Below are positions 1-7,068 of a stretch of 32,621 nucleotides of DNA, piece after piece (position 1 is the first letter of the stretch; each line of letters starts with the position of its first letter). Under the pieces are notes generated by a model. It did not search any database and was not told the DNA's origin. It saw only the letters and a program-made list of their open reading frames with translations. The DNA is taken from assembly GCA_910579835.1 (NCBI GenBank), contig CAJTWQ010000017.1:1-32621 (forward strand). Reading direction: 5' to 3'. Made by a program: the position numbers and the translations under genes. The DNA is from an uncultured Ruminococcus sp. (GTDB taxonomy: Bacteria > Bacillota > Clostridia > Oscillospirales > Ruminococcaceae).

Positions 1-80
1 CTATTTGCCCTGTTTCTGCTATATTAGCCGATTTCTGCGTTTTGCTCAGGGCTATCTAAAATATAAAAGGAGAATTTTAC

Positions 81-1214
81 ATGATTTACAGAAAATTTCA
101 GGACATTGAGCTGTCCGGTCTCGGTCTCGGCATGATGCGTCTGCCGGTTATTGATAATAATGACTCGCTGATAGACGAAGCGGCGGCGGCTGAAATGATT
201 GATTATTCCATGCGGAGCGGCATTAATTATTACGATACTGCCTGGGGGTACCACAGCGGAAATTCTGAACTGATTGCTGGAAAGCTTTTGTCGAAATATT
301 CAAGAAACAGCTTTTATCTTGCATCGAAGTTTCCCGGCTATGACAATTCAAATATGCCCAAAGTCAAAGAAATCTTTGAGGAGCAGCTTAAAAAATGTCA
401 AACGTCATACTTTGATTTTTATCTGTTCCATAATGTGTATGAGGGAAATATTGACGACTATCTGAATCCCGGTTTTGGAATCTTGAATTATCTTCTTGAA
501 CAGAAGCAAAACGGGAAAATCCGTCACCTTGGATTCTCTGCCCACGGAAGCCTTGAGGTAATAAAACGTTTTCTGGACGCTTACGGGGAGCATATGGAAT
601 TCTGTCAGCTTCAGGTTAATTATATGGATTGGCATTTTCAGAATGCACAGGAAAAGGTTGAACTGATTCGCAGCCTCAATATTCCCGTATGGGTAATGGA
701 GCCGGTTCGCGGCGGAAAGCTGGCGAATCCTTCGGAAGAAATGAAAGCGCTGATGCACTCAATACGTCCTGAAGAATCGCCGGCTGCATTGGCATTCAGG
801 TTCTTACAGGCAATAGACGGCGTAACTATGGTACTTTCGGGAATGTCCAACATTGAACAGCTAAAAGAAAATATTTCTGTCTGGAATAGTGATAATCCAC
901 TGAACAGTGAGGAATTCCGTCAGATCGTCTCGCTTGCGGATGAAGAAACAAAAAAAGGCGGACTGCCATGCACGGCCTGTCATTACTGCACTAGCCATTG
1001 TCCTCAGGAACTGCCTATTCCGGAACTGATTGCACTATACAATGAACATAAAATTACAGGCGGAGGATTTCTTGCACCAATGAGCGTTGCAAGCATGCCT
1101 GAAAATAAACGTCCGGCAAGCTGCATCGGCTGCCGCAGCTGTGAACAGGTATGCCCTCAGCAAATTAAAATTTCTGATATGATGCATGATTTTACTGATA
1201 TGATCAATATGTAA
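81..1214 (+). CDS. Aldo/keto reductase with C-terminal 2x[4Fe-4S] ferredoxin-like domain
   Basis: A 377-residue member of the aldo/keto reductase superfamily. The N-terminal TIM-barrel part (about residues 1-285) starts with the 'LGLGMMRLP' signature, then 'YYDTAWGYH' with the family's Asp/Tyr pair, and has the late 'EPVRGGKL' strand. The C-terminus has two CxxCxxCxxxCP-type motifs (C297/C300/C303/C307 and C348/C351/C354/C358), which predict two [4Fe-4S] clusters. Proteins of this layout are common in anaerobic Clostridia; their substrates are mostly unknown and electrons may pass through the clusters rather than only from NAD(P)H (inference). The start is fixed by an AAAAGGAG ribosome site at 65-72. 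The next gene follows after 12 bases, so the two are probably one operon. The protein is probably cytoplasmic. Confidence 0.93.
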   Translation: MIYRKFQDIELSGLGLGMMRLPVIDNNDSLIDEAAAAEMIDYSMRSGINYYDTAWGYHSGNSELIAGKLLSKYSRNSFYLASKFPGYDNSNMPKVKEIFEEQLKKCQTSYFDFYLFHNVYEGNIDDYLNPGFGILNYLLEQKQNGKIRHLGFSAHGSLEVIKRFLDAYGEHMEFCQLQVNYMDWHFQNAQEKVELIRSLNIPVWVMEPVRGGKLANPSEEMKALMHSIRPEESPAALAFRFLQAIDGVTMVLSGMSNIEQLKENISVWNSDNPLNSEEFRQIVSLADEETKKGGLPCTACHYCTSHCPQELPIPELIALYNEHKITGGGFLAPMSVASMPENKRPASCIGCRSCEQVCPQQIKISDMMHDFTDMINM

Positions 1215-1226
1215 GGAGAATTTATT

Positions 1227-1793
1227 ATGTCAACACTTGTTAGAACTATAGAAAAAATCCGTCTGACCGTAAAAACTCAGACTGCGGCGGCAATCGCTGC
1301 AATTATCGGCTCTGTTGCAGTTCCGCAGATCTTTCATGCCATAGGCGCTGTATCCGGGCTTGGCACGGCGCTTGGAGAAACATTTCTGCCAATGCATCTT
1401 CCGATTATTCTTGCCGGACTTCTCGCAGGTCCATATGCAGGAGCATTCGCCGGACTTTTTGGACCTCTTGTCAGTTTCGCTCTTACAGGCATGCCCGGTC
1501 AGCTGATGCTGCCGTTTATTATGACAGAGCTTTGCATATATGGCGCATCCGCGGGAATTCTCCGCAATGTAAAAATTCCGAATATAGCAAAAGTCCTTAT
1601 TGTTCAAACGGCAGGACGGACGATTCGTGCTGCGGCTGTTCTTTTCGCCGTTTATGCAATCGGAAATGAGAGCATCAAGATTGCAGTCATTTGGAACAGC
1701 ATTTTAACAGGAATTCCCGGACTTTTTCTCCAATGGAGCCTGATTCCGCTTCTTATGTACAGAATCGAGAATACGAAAAAGCATGAGCAGTAA
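1227..1793 (+). CDS. ECF transporter S component (substrate-binding membrane subunit)
   Basis: A 188-residue, very hydrophobic protein with about five to six membrane helices. The segment 'MHLPIILAGLLAGPYAGAFA' followed by 'GPLVSFALTGMPGQ' is typical of vitamin-type energy-coupling-factor S components, which bind a small nutrient and work with a shared EcfA/A'/T module encoded elsewhere. The substrate cannot be read from sequence. The N-terminal 'RLTVKTQTAAAIAAI' may include the helix that docks on EcfT (inference). An AAGGAG site (1214-1219) precedes the ATG. The gene overlaps the next one by 11 bases, which suggests translational coupling between the S component and the DUF1893 protein. Confidence 0.85.
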   Translation: MSTLVRTIEKIRLTVKTQTAAAIAAIIGSVAVPQIFHAIGAVSGLGTALGETFLPMHLPIILAGLLAGPYAGAFAGLFGPLVSFALTGMPGQLMLPFIMTELCIYGASAGILRNVKIPNIAKVLIVQTAGRTIRAAAVLFAVYAIGNESIKIAVIWNSILTGIPGLFLQWSLIPLLMYRIENTKKHEQ

Positions 1794-2202
1794 TCTTGAA
1801 AGAGCAGTAAAACTGCTGAAAACTGGTAATTATACATTGACAGCAGTCAATGATGAAATGGAACTAACATTTATGCAGCGAGGCGTGAAGCCGCTTTTAG
1901 GGCTTCTTGAAAACAAACAAAGCCTGAATGGATTTTCTGCCGCAGACAAAGTAATAGGAAAAGCGGCAGCCTTCCTGTATGTGATGCTGAATCCTGATGA
2001 AATTTACGCAGGCGTTATCAGCCGTGCGGCGCTTCATGTCCTGACTGAAAATCATATTCATGTGCAGTATGACATACTGACTGAGGCTATCCGCAATCGT
2101 ACCAATACAGGATTTTGTCCAATGGAAACAGCAGTCAGAAATACAATTCATCCTGATGAAGCAATAATACAGATATACGACTCTTTGAAAAAACTGTCAT
2201 AA
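1783..2202 (+). CDS. DUF1893 family protein (deaminase-like fold)
   Basis: A 139-residue protein matching the DUF1893 family, whose known structure (Thermotoga TM1506) has a cytidine-deaminase-like fold. The family signatures are visible: an early 'AVNDEMELTFMQRGVKPLLGLL' strand-turn region, the 'AADKVIGKAAAFLYVML' helix, and the C-terminal 'RNRTNTGFCPME' segment. It has no obvious complete zinc-deaminase HxE...PCxxC motif, so catalysis is unproven. Coupling to an ECF S component suggests a role in metabolism of the imported compound, which is inference. The stop codon is directly followed by the MITE-like palindrome at 2203. Confidence 0.8.
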   Translation: MSSNLERAVKLLKTGNYTLTAVNDEMELTFMQRGVKPLLGLLENKQSLNGFSAADKVIGKAAAFLYVMLNPDEIYAGVISRAALHVLTENHIHVQYDILTEAIRNRTNTGFCPMETAVRNTIHPDEAIIQIYDSLKKLS

Positions 2203-2363
2203 TATACTAAACGACATTACAAATCACACATATCTGTTGAAATATTTTGTACATAACTGCGTTGTTGTCGTCACCATACAGCAAGTATGCTCTCCTCCTC
2301 CGCCTTGTTATGTACAAAATCTTCTCGACATTTATTGTGCAATTTGGAATGACGTTTAGTATA
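2203..2363. mobile_element. MITE-like palindromic element, about 55-base terminal inverted repeats
   Basis: The 161 bases begin with TATACTAAACG and end with CGTTTAGTATA. The two arms are imperfect inverted repeats of each other over about 55 bases, ending on the inside with a perfect 14-base pair, ATTTTGTACATAAC (2244-2257) and GTTATGTACAAAAT (2307-2320). The 49-base centre has no gene. Size, long inverted repeats and TA at both outer ends fit a miniature inverted-repeat element of the IS630/mariner type, though the family is inference. It starts one base after the DUF1893 stop codon and lies before the terminator. Confidence 0.65.
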
Positions 2364-2408
2364 AAAACAGCTCCGCCGAAAGATTTATTCTGTCAGCGGA
2401 GCTGTTTT
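2364..2408. terminator. Bidirectional intrinsic terminator
   Basis: A perfect 13-base stem, AAAACAGCTCCGC / GCGGAGCTGTTTT, with a 19-base loop. It has A-runs on one side and T-runs on the other, so it can stop both the plus-strand operon ending at 2202 and the minus-strand exporter operon ending at 2417. Confidence 0.85.
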
Positions 2409-2416
2409 CTATTTAT

Positions 2417-4105
2417 TTACTCTATTTCATCAGTGCGGAAGAAGAATTTCACGTTTCCGTCCATATTATCGGAAATGCCTGAGAATACTTTGTATTCCCT
2501 CGATATTTCCGTCATCGCCTGAAAGCGTTCTGTAAGTCCGGCAAGATCAACATCAACAAGGCTTACAAGCTTTTTAATTCCTTCATCATAGAATGTCTGC
2601 AATCCTTCGGAAAGCTGCTGTGAACCGTCGCGAAGCTGTTTTATGCCTTCAATAAGCGCAGGCGTACTTTCCTGAAGCTTTTTCAGACCGTTATAAAGCT
2701 CCCCTGCCCCGGTGCTGAGCTGTGATGCTCCGGCTTTCAACGAATCGGCTCCGCCTTTAAGAGTCTCTGCTCCTCCGGCTGCCTGTGAAACACCTGCTGT
2801 GTAGCTGAGCAGTCCCTGATAAAAACTGTTATATCCGTCAAGCTGAGCTTTAAGATCAATAAGCGGCTGCGCTCCGGTCGCAGCAATCGCTTGATCCAAT
2901 ATGCCTCCGTAATTTTCAGCGGTCAGCTCGGGAAGTACAAGCCCCGAAGCCTGAAGCTGAGCATTAGCGGCTGCAAGCAGAGAGTCAAAAACTTCCTTTG
3001 CTCCGCTGTTCAATGCGCTGCTGTTTTCATCAAGAGATTTAAGCCCCTCATTAAGCTGATTTGCACCGGACTGAATCTCGGATGCTCCGCTGTCGACAGT
3101 CTTTATACCGTCAGAAAGAGTTTTTGAACCGTCTGCAAGCTTATCTATGCCCTTTACAAGTTCATCCGATTTTTTTAAAAGTTCACATAGGCCGTTATAC
3201 AAACCGGACGAGCCTTTTATCAACTGATCCATAGCAGTAGTAAGCTCTGTCATTGAGCTGTCAAGCCCCTCGGTGGATTCGATCTTTCCGGTGCTAAGAC
3301 TACTGAATAGATCATTAGCTGCAATGGTAACAGTCATAGCCATGCGAAAATCGGTTACATCAGCAGTAATTTCAAAATAGTCGGGAATTTCAGCGATCTC
3401 CGAATCGAGCTTAAGACTCTCTTGAAGTCCCGGAAAGGCTATGCCGGCGGCAACTGTGCGGTTCCCGTCATTAACAAGCCGTCCGTTTGTGATTTCTACG
3501 TTTCTGAAAACATCATTATCAAGAATCATTCCAGTCAGCATTGCAAACGGAACGCAAAGCTGTTCTTGCTTTCCGCTTATCTCAGCATTCACCGAGGTAT
3601 TGTTTTTATAATCAAAGCGTATCGTTGCTTTTCCGCTTTTTCCGATAATATCCGCAGGAGAAATATCCTTTCCGTCCAGCTTATAGGATACACTGAAGCT
3701 CACAGGAAGCTCCTTGTCGGTACTGCCCTGATAGTATATATCGTTTCCGCCGCTTTCCCAGACCAGCGAATTACCGCTGCCAACGGTAAAATCCTCGTCA
3801 CCCTTGACATTCTCTATGCCGCTAAGAACGGAACTATCAGAAATGTCTGATACTCCGGCTGTATTTTTCAGCCAATCGCTGACAATTACCTTTTGAACAC
3901 TGCCGTCCGCTCCTGCAAGTACATACACCGTTTCATCCTTGGATGCCTGAACGTCTGGAGCGGTCTTCGCATTCTCTTTAACACATATGACGTCAGTTTT
4001 ATTATTTTCCTTATCGAAAGCACAATATGCGCCATAACCTATGGTTCCTGTTATAAGCGATGTGCATAATAAAATGGAAATTACTTTTTTTGCCGTATTA
4101 TTCAT
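2417..4105 (-). CDS. Secreted heptad-repeat protein, YhgE/Pip-like partner of the MMPL exporter
   Basis: A 562-residue protein with an N-terminal hydrophobic segment (about residues 8-27) that acts as signal anchor, then an extracytoplasmic beta-rich region (about 60-260). A long region (about 270-510) follows, made of repeats of the form LxxGxxxLxxG, for example 'LADGSKTLSDGIKTVDSGA'. This repeat is the hallmark of the YhgE/Pip family, in which such segments often sit inside or beside RND/MMPL transporters. Unlike full YhgE, there is no C-terminal membrane domain; the protein ends shortly after 'NMDGNVKFFF'. It overlaps the upstream exporter gene by 8 bases and is read from the same transcript, so it is probably an extracellular accessory subunit of that exporter. 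The transported molecule is unknown. Confidence 0.75.
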   Translation of the reverse strand: MNNTAKKVISILLCTSLITGTIGYGAYCAFDKENNKTDVICVKENAKTAPDVQASKDETVYVLAGADGSVQKVIVSDWLKNTAGVSDISDSSVLSGIENVKGDEDFTVGSGNSLVWESGGNDIYYQGSTDKELPVSFSVSYKLDGKDISPADIIGKSGKATIRFDYKNNTSVNAEISGKQEQLCVPFAMLTGMILDNDVFRNVEITNGRLVNDGNRTVAAGIAFPGLQESLKLDSEIAEIPDYFEITADVTDFRMAMTVTIAANDLFSSLSTGKIESTEGLDSSMTELTTAMDQLIKGSSGLYNGLCELLKKSDELVKGIDKLADGSKTLSDGIKTVDSGASEIQSGANQLNEGLKSLDENSSALNSGAKEVFDSLLAAANAQLQASGLVLPELTAENYGGILDQAIAATGAQPLIDLKAQLDGYNSFYQGLLSYTAGVSQAAGGAETLKGGADSLKAGASQLSTGAGELYNGLKKLQESTPALIEGIKQLRDGSQQLSEGLQTFYDEGIKKLVSLVDVDLAGLTERFQAMTEISREYKVFSGISDNMDGNVKFFFRTDEIE

Positions 4106-6200
4106 TTGATTCAGCCTCCTTAAGCTTACTGCGTACTTTATTATTCATTCCAAGCGTAGTTCTGCATATGATCTTATCGCAAAGCATAAGCCATGCCGGC
4201 AGCATAAATGCAACAAGTATCATGCTGATAACAGCTCCTCTTGCCATAAGCATACACATAGAACTTATCATATCAATATCAGAATATACTGCGACACCGA
4301 ATGTAGCGGCAAACAATCCTGCTCCGCTGACCAAAATTGAAGGAAGCGACGTATAAAGCGCAGTATGAACAGCGTCTCTTTTGTCTTTTCCGCATATTCT
4401 TTCAGTTTTATAGCGTGTTGTCATAAGAATAGCGTAATCCACTGTTGCTCCCAGCTGAATAGTGCTTATACAGATCGGAGCAATAAACGGCAGCGATTGT
4501 CCAAAATAATGAGGAAGTCCCAGATTTATAAAGATTGCAAGCTCTATAACGGCAATCAGTATAAACGGAAGCGAAATGCTTCGCTGAACTAAAAGAATGA
4601 TAAGGAAAATTGCCAGAATTGAAACAGCATTTACAACCTTGAAATCATGAGCCGTTGTCTCTATCATGTCCTTTGTACATGGGGCCTCACCGATGAGAAG
4701 TCCGCTGCTGTCGTAGGTTTTAAGAATACTGTTAAGACTGTCAAGCTGCGCATTTACTTCATTAGAAGCTACGCCGTACTCAGAGTTGATAAGCAGAAGC
4801 TCCCATTTATCGCTTTTAAAAATTTCTGTTATTGATTCGGGAAGAATTTCCTCTGGCACAAGAGGACCTACAACCGATTCAAGTCCCAGTACATATTTAA
4901 CTCCATCTACCTTTTCCATTTCATTTATCATAGAGCGAACGGATTTTGCAGGCAGCGAGCTGTCGGTAAGTATCATGTGAGTCGAGGCGATGTCAAAGCT
5001 TTCAGAAAGCTTTGAATTTGCAATGACATAGTCCATATCGTCCGGCAGACTGTCAGATATATTATAGTATACTTCCTTGTCTGTCTTATAATATCCGTAG
5101 TATGCAGGCGCAACGGCCACGACAAAAACTGCAAGGCATACGGGAAAAATTTTTATAATCCCTCCCGAAGCTTTTTTCATATCGGGAATAAGCGATCTGT
5201 GATGTGTCTTTGAAAGAAGCTTATCAAATACCAAAATAAGAGAGGGTAAAACGGTAACGCATCCCAAAACTCCGAAAATAACGCCCTTTGCCATAACTAT
5301 ACCCAGATCTTTTCCGAGTGTAAAGGACATAAAGCATAATGCGATAAATCCGGCTACAGTTGTTACAGAGCTGCCTATAACGCTAGTAAGCGTCTTATGG
5401 ATAGCCTCTGTCATTGCCGATTCCTTAGTTTCAGAGTTTTTTAGCTGTTCGTTATAGCTGTGCCACAGGAAGATCGAATAATCCAGCGTTACTGCAAGCT
5501 GAAGCACAGCGGAAAGCGCTTTGGTAATGTATGAAATTTCTCCGAAGAAAATATTCGTTCCCAGATTAAAGAGGATCATCATGCCTATGCTTGTCAGAAA
5601 TACAAAAGGAATCAGCCAGTTGTCAAGCAGCAGAAGCATCGCCGCTGTTGAAAGCAGCACCGCTATAGCAACATAAATCGGTTCCTCACGCTCACACAGA
5701 TCTTTAAGATCAGTAACCATTGCCGACATTCCTGAAACGAAGCACTGCTTTCCAGCTAATGAACGTATCTCACGGATAGCGTCCATTGTATTGTCATCAG
5801 AAGTTGAAGTATCAAAGAAAACAGCGATCATAGTGGAATTTTCCGTATTGAATGCGCTGTAGATCTCATCAGGCAGCAATTCCATAGGCACTGACAGATC
5901 GAGTATAGAATCATACCATAGAGCAGTTTCAACGTGCTCAACCTTTTCTATCTTTGATTTAAGCTTTGCCACGTCCTTTTTCGGCATATCCTCAACAACA
6001 ATGAAAGAAAAAGCGCCCTTTCCGAAATCATCAAGAAGCTCTGTCTGACCTTTGACAGTATCCATGTCTGACGGCAAATAGTCAAGCATATCATAATTGA
6101 TTCGTGTTTTTGCCATGCCGATTACCGCCGGTATCATGAGAACCACAGCTGTGATCAGGATGAAAGCGCGGTGCTTTACCACCGCATTGGAAAATTTCAT
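4098..6200 (-). CDS. MMPL/RND family membrane exporter
   Basis: A 700-residue RND-superfamily permease with the duplicated layout: an N-terminal helix ('FILITAVVLMIPAVIGMAK'), a large outside loop, a five-to-six-helix bundle with 'LAVTLDYSIFLWHSY', then a second copy with 'LGATVDYAILMTTRYK'. The two Asp-Tyr motifs are the conserved proton-relay type positions of MMPL proteins. I place the start at the ATG at 6198-6200 because AAAGGA lies at 6211-6216; two earlier in-frame ATGs lack such a site. Homologues export lipids, drugs or peptides; the substrate here is unknown. It is co-transcribed with the heptad-repeat protein and follows a TetR regulator, a common layout for inducible exporters. 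Confidence 0.88.
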   Translation of the reverse strand: MKFSNAVVKHRAFILITAVVLMIPAVIGMAKTRINYDMLDYLPSDMDTVKGQTELLDDFGKGAFSFIVVEDMPKKDVAKLKSKIEKVEHVETALWYDSILDLSVPMELLPDEIYSAFNTENSTMIAVFFDTSTSDDNTMDAIREIRSLAGKQCFVSGMSAMVTDLKDLCEREEPIYVAIAVLLSTAAMLLLLDNWLIPFVFLTSIGMMILFNLGTNIFFGEISYITKALSAVLQLAVTLDYSIFLWHSYNEQLKNSETKESAMTEAIHKTLTSVIGSSVTTVAGFIALCFMSFTLGKDLGIVMAKGVIFGVLGCVTVLPSLILVFDKLLSKTHHRSLIPDMKKASGGIIKIFPVCLAVFVVAVAPAYYGYYKTDKEVYYNISDSLPDDMDYVIANSKLSESFDIASTHMILTDSSLPAKSVRSMINEMEKVDGVKYVLGLESVVGPLVPEEILPESITEIFKSDKWELLLINSEYGVASNEVNAQLDSLNSILKTYDSSGLLIGEAPCTKDMIETTAHDFKVVNAVSILAIFLIILLVQRSISLPFILIAVIELAIFINLGLPHYFGQSLPFIAPICISTIQLGATVDYAILMTTRYKTERICGKDKRDAVHTALYTSLPSILVSGAGLFAATFGVAVYSDIDMISSMCMLMARGAVISMILVAFMLPAWLMLCDKIICRTTLGMNNKVRSKLKEAESNE

Positions 6201-6233
6201 AAATACAGCAATCCTTTCCATATACAATACTTT

Positions 6234-6261
6234 AATTCAACAAATAAAGTTGTGTTGAATT
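6234..6261. promoter_or_regulatory. Palindromic operator candidate for the TetR regulator
   Basis: Perfect 9-base arms AATTCAACA (6234-6242) and TGTTGAATT (6253-6261) are separated by 10 bases, giving a 28-base operator of the size TetR-family dimers bind. It lies between the TATAAT-like -10 (ATTATA on the plus strand at 6268-6273) and the exporter start codon, so binding would block transcription of the exporter operon. The function is inferred from position. Confidence 0.6.
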
Positions 6262-6283
6262 GTTAATATTATATCATTTAAAT

Positions 6284-6318
6284 CATAAAAAATAAACAGA
6301 CAGGATTTCCTGTCTGTT
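6284..6318 (-). terminator. Terminator of the TetR gene
   Basis: An 11-base perfect stem, AACAGACAGGA / TCCTGTCTGTT, with a 2-base centre. Read on the minus strand it is followed by a T-rich run (TTTATTTTTTATG). It separates the regulator from the exporter promoter, so the exporter must have its own promoter. Confidence 0.75.
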
Positions 6319-6332
6319 CAAAATTTAGGCAT

Positions 6333-6911
6333 TTACTGAAATTTGTCTATAATGTCCTCCTGACAGCGCTTGAAAAGTTCTTGAGTCATTCCTCTTTTCA
6401 ATTCGCAGATACGCTGTATTCCATGTATAATATCGTTATCCATATTCTTACTCAGCCAATCCATTATAATACCAAAACACTCACATTTATGAAATCGTAT
6501 TATAGTCTGTCTGTCCTGTTTGGAAATTCTGTACTCTGAAAAGGCCGTATTTATGTAGGATTCGGCAACATGCTCGCATACGCGCCACAAATACTGCTCA
6601 AACAGCTCCCGGTTAGCGGAACTGTGAATATGCAGAACAGCTCTTTTATTTTCAAGGGCAAAGGAAACGGCTGTACGAAGCCCTTCCTCAATAGTTTCCA
6701 CATGAGGATAATTACGGATAAGCTTATCAGCCTCGTCCGTGAAAATCTCCGCTATCAGCGATGGAAGATCCTGATAATGATAGTAAAATGAATTTCGATT
6801 AATGCCGCAGTCCTCAACAATGTCCTTTACGGTTATATTCTGATGAATCGGACGTTCATTCAGAAGTTTCATACAAGAATTCCGTATCGCCAGCTTTGTT
6901 AATCCGCCCAT
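6333..6911 (-). CDS. TetR/AcrR family transcriptional regulator
   Basis: A 192-residue protein with an N-terminal helix-turn-helix (about residues 20-50), 'ITVKDIVEDCGINRNSFYYH' with the typical FYYHY/F ending of TetR DNA-binding domains, followed by an all-helical C-terminal domain with 'LENKRAVLHIHSSANRELFEQYL', resembling the DhaS/YcdC-like clade of TetR proteins. The reading frame stays open further upstream to 7169, but that extension overlaps the promoter and start of the opposite gene and is not protein-like. I chose the ATG at 6909-6911, with GAGGGAAG upstream. It probably represses the exporter operon through the palindrome at 6234-6261; the ligand is unknown. Confidence 0.88.
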   Translation of the reverse strand: MGGLTKLAIRNSCMKLLNERPIHQNITVKDIVEDCGINRNSFYYHYQDLPSLIAEIFTDEADKLIRNYPHVETIEEGLRTAVSFALENKRAVLHIHSSANRELFEQYLWRVCEHVAESYINTAFSEYRISKQDRQTIIRFHKCECFGIIMDWLSKNMDNDIIHGIQRICELKRGMTQELFKRCQEDIIDKFQ

Positions 6912-6948
6912 AACTTTTCTTCCCTCTATTCTTATTATAATGTACTTA

Positions 6949-6977
6949 ATTATACCACGTTTTAAAAATATTTTCAA
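6949..6977 (-). promoter_or_regulatory. Promoter of the TetR gene
   Basis: On the minus strand TTGAAA (6972-6977) and TATAAT (6949-6954) are exactly 17 bases apart, 37 bases before the chosen start codon. It points away from the GH44 promoter. Confidence 0.65.
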
Positions 6978-6995
6978 TACATTTCTGTGAATTGC

Positions 6996-7024
6996 TTGCA
7001 TTTGTGGAAAAAATATGCTATAAT
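6996..7024 (+). promoter_or_regulatory. Promoter of the GH44 gene
   Basis: TTGCAT (6996-7001), a 17-base spacer and a perfect TATAAT (7019-7024). A strong AAAGGAG ribosome site follows at 7052-7058. A short hairpin, GCATC/GATGC (7034-7050), lies in the leader. Confidence 0.65.
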
Positions 7025-7068
7025 ATCTAAAAAGCATCTGTATATGATGCGAAAGGAGTAAGATCCAT

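Noticed and set aside
1..52. GCCCTG/CAGGGC inverted repeat at the window start
   Set aside because: Only six bases with a long loop and no flanking T-run; the upstream context is missing.
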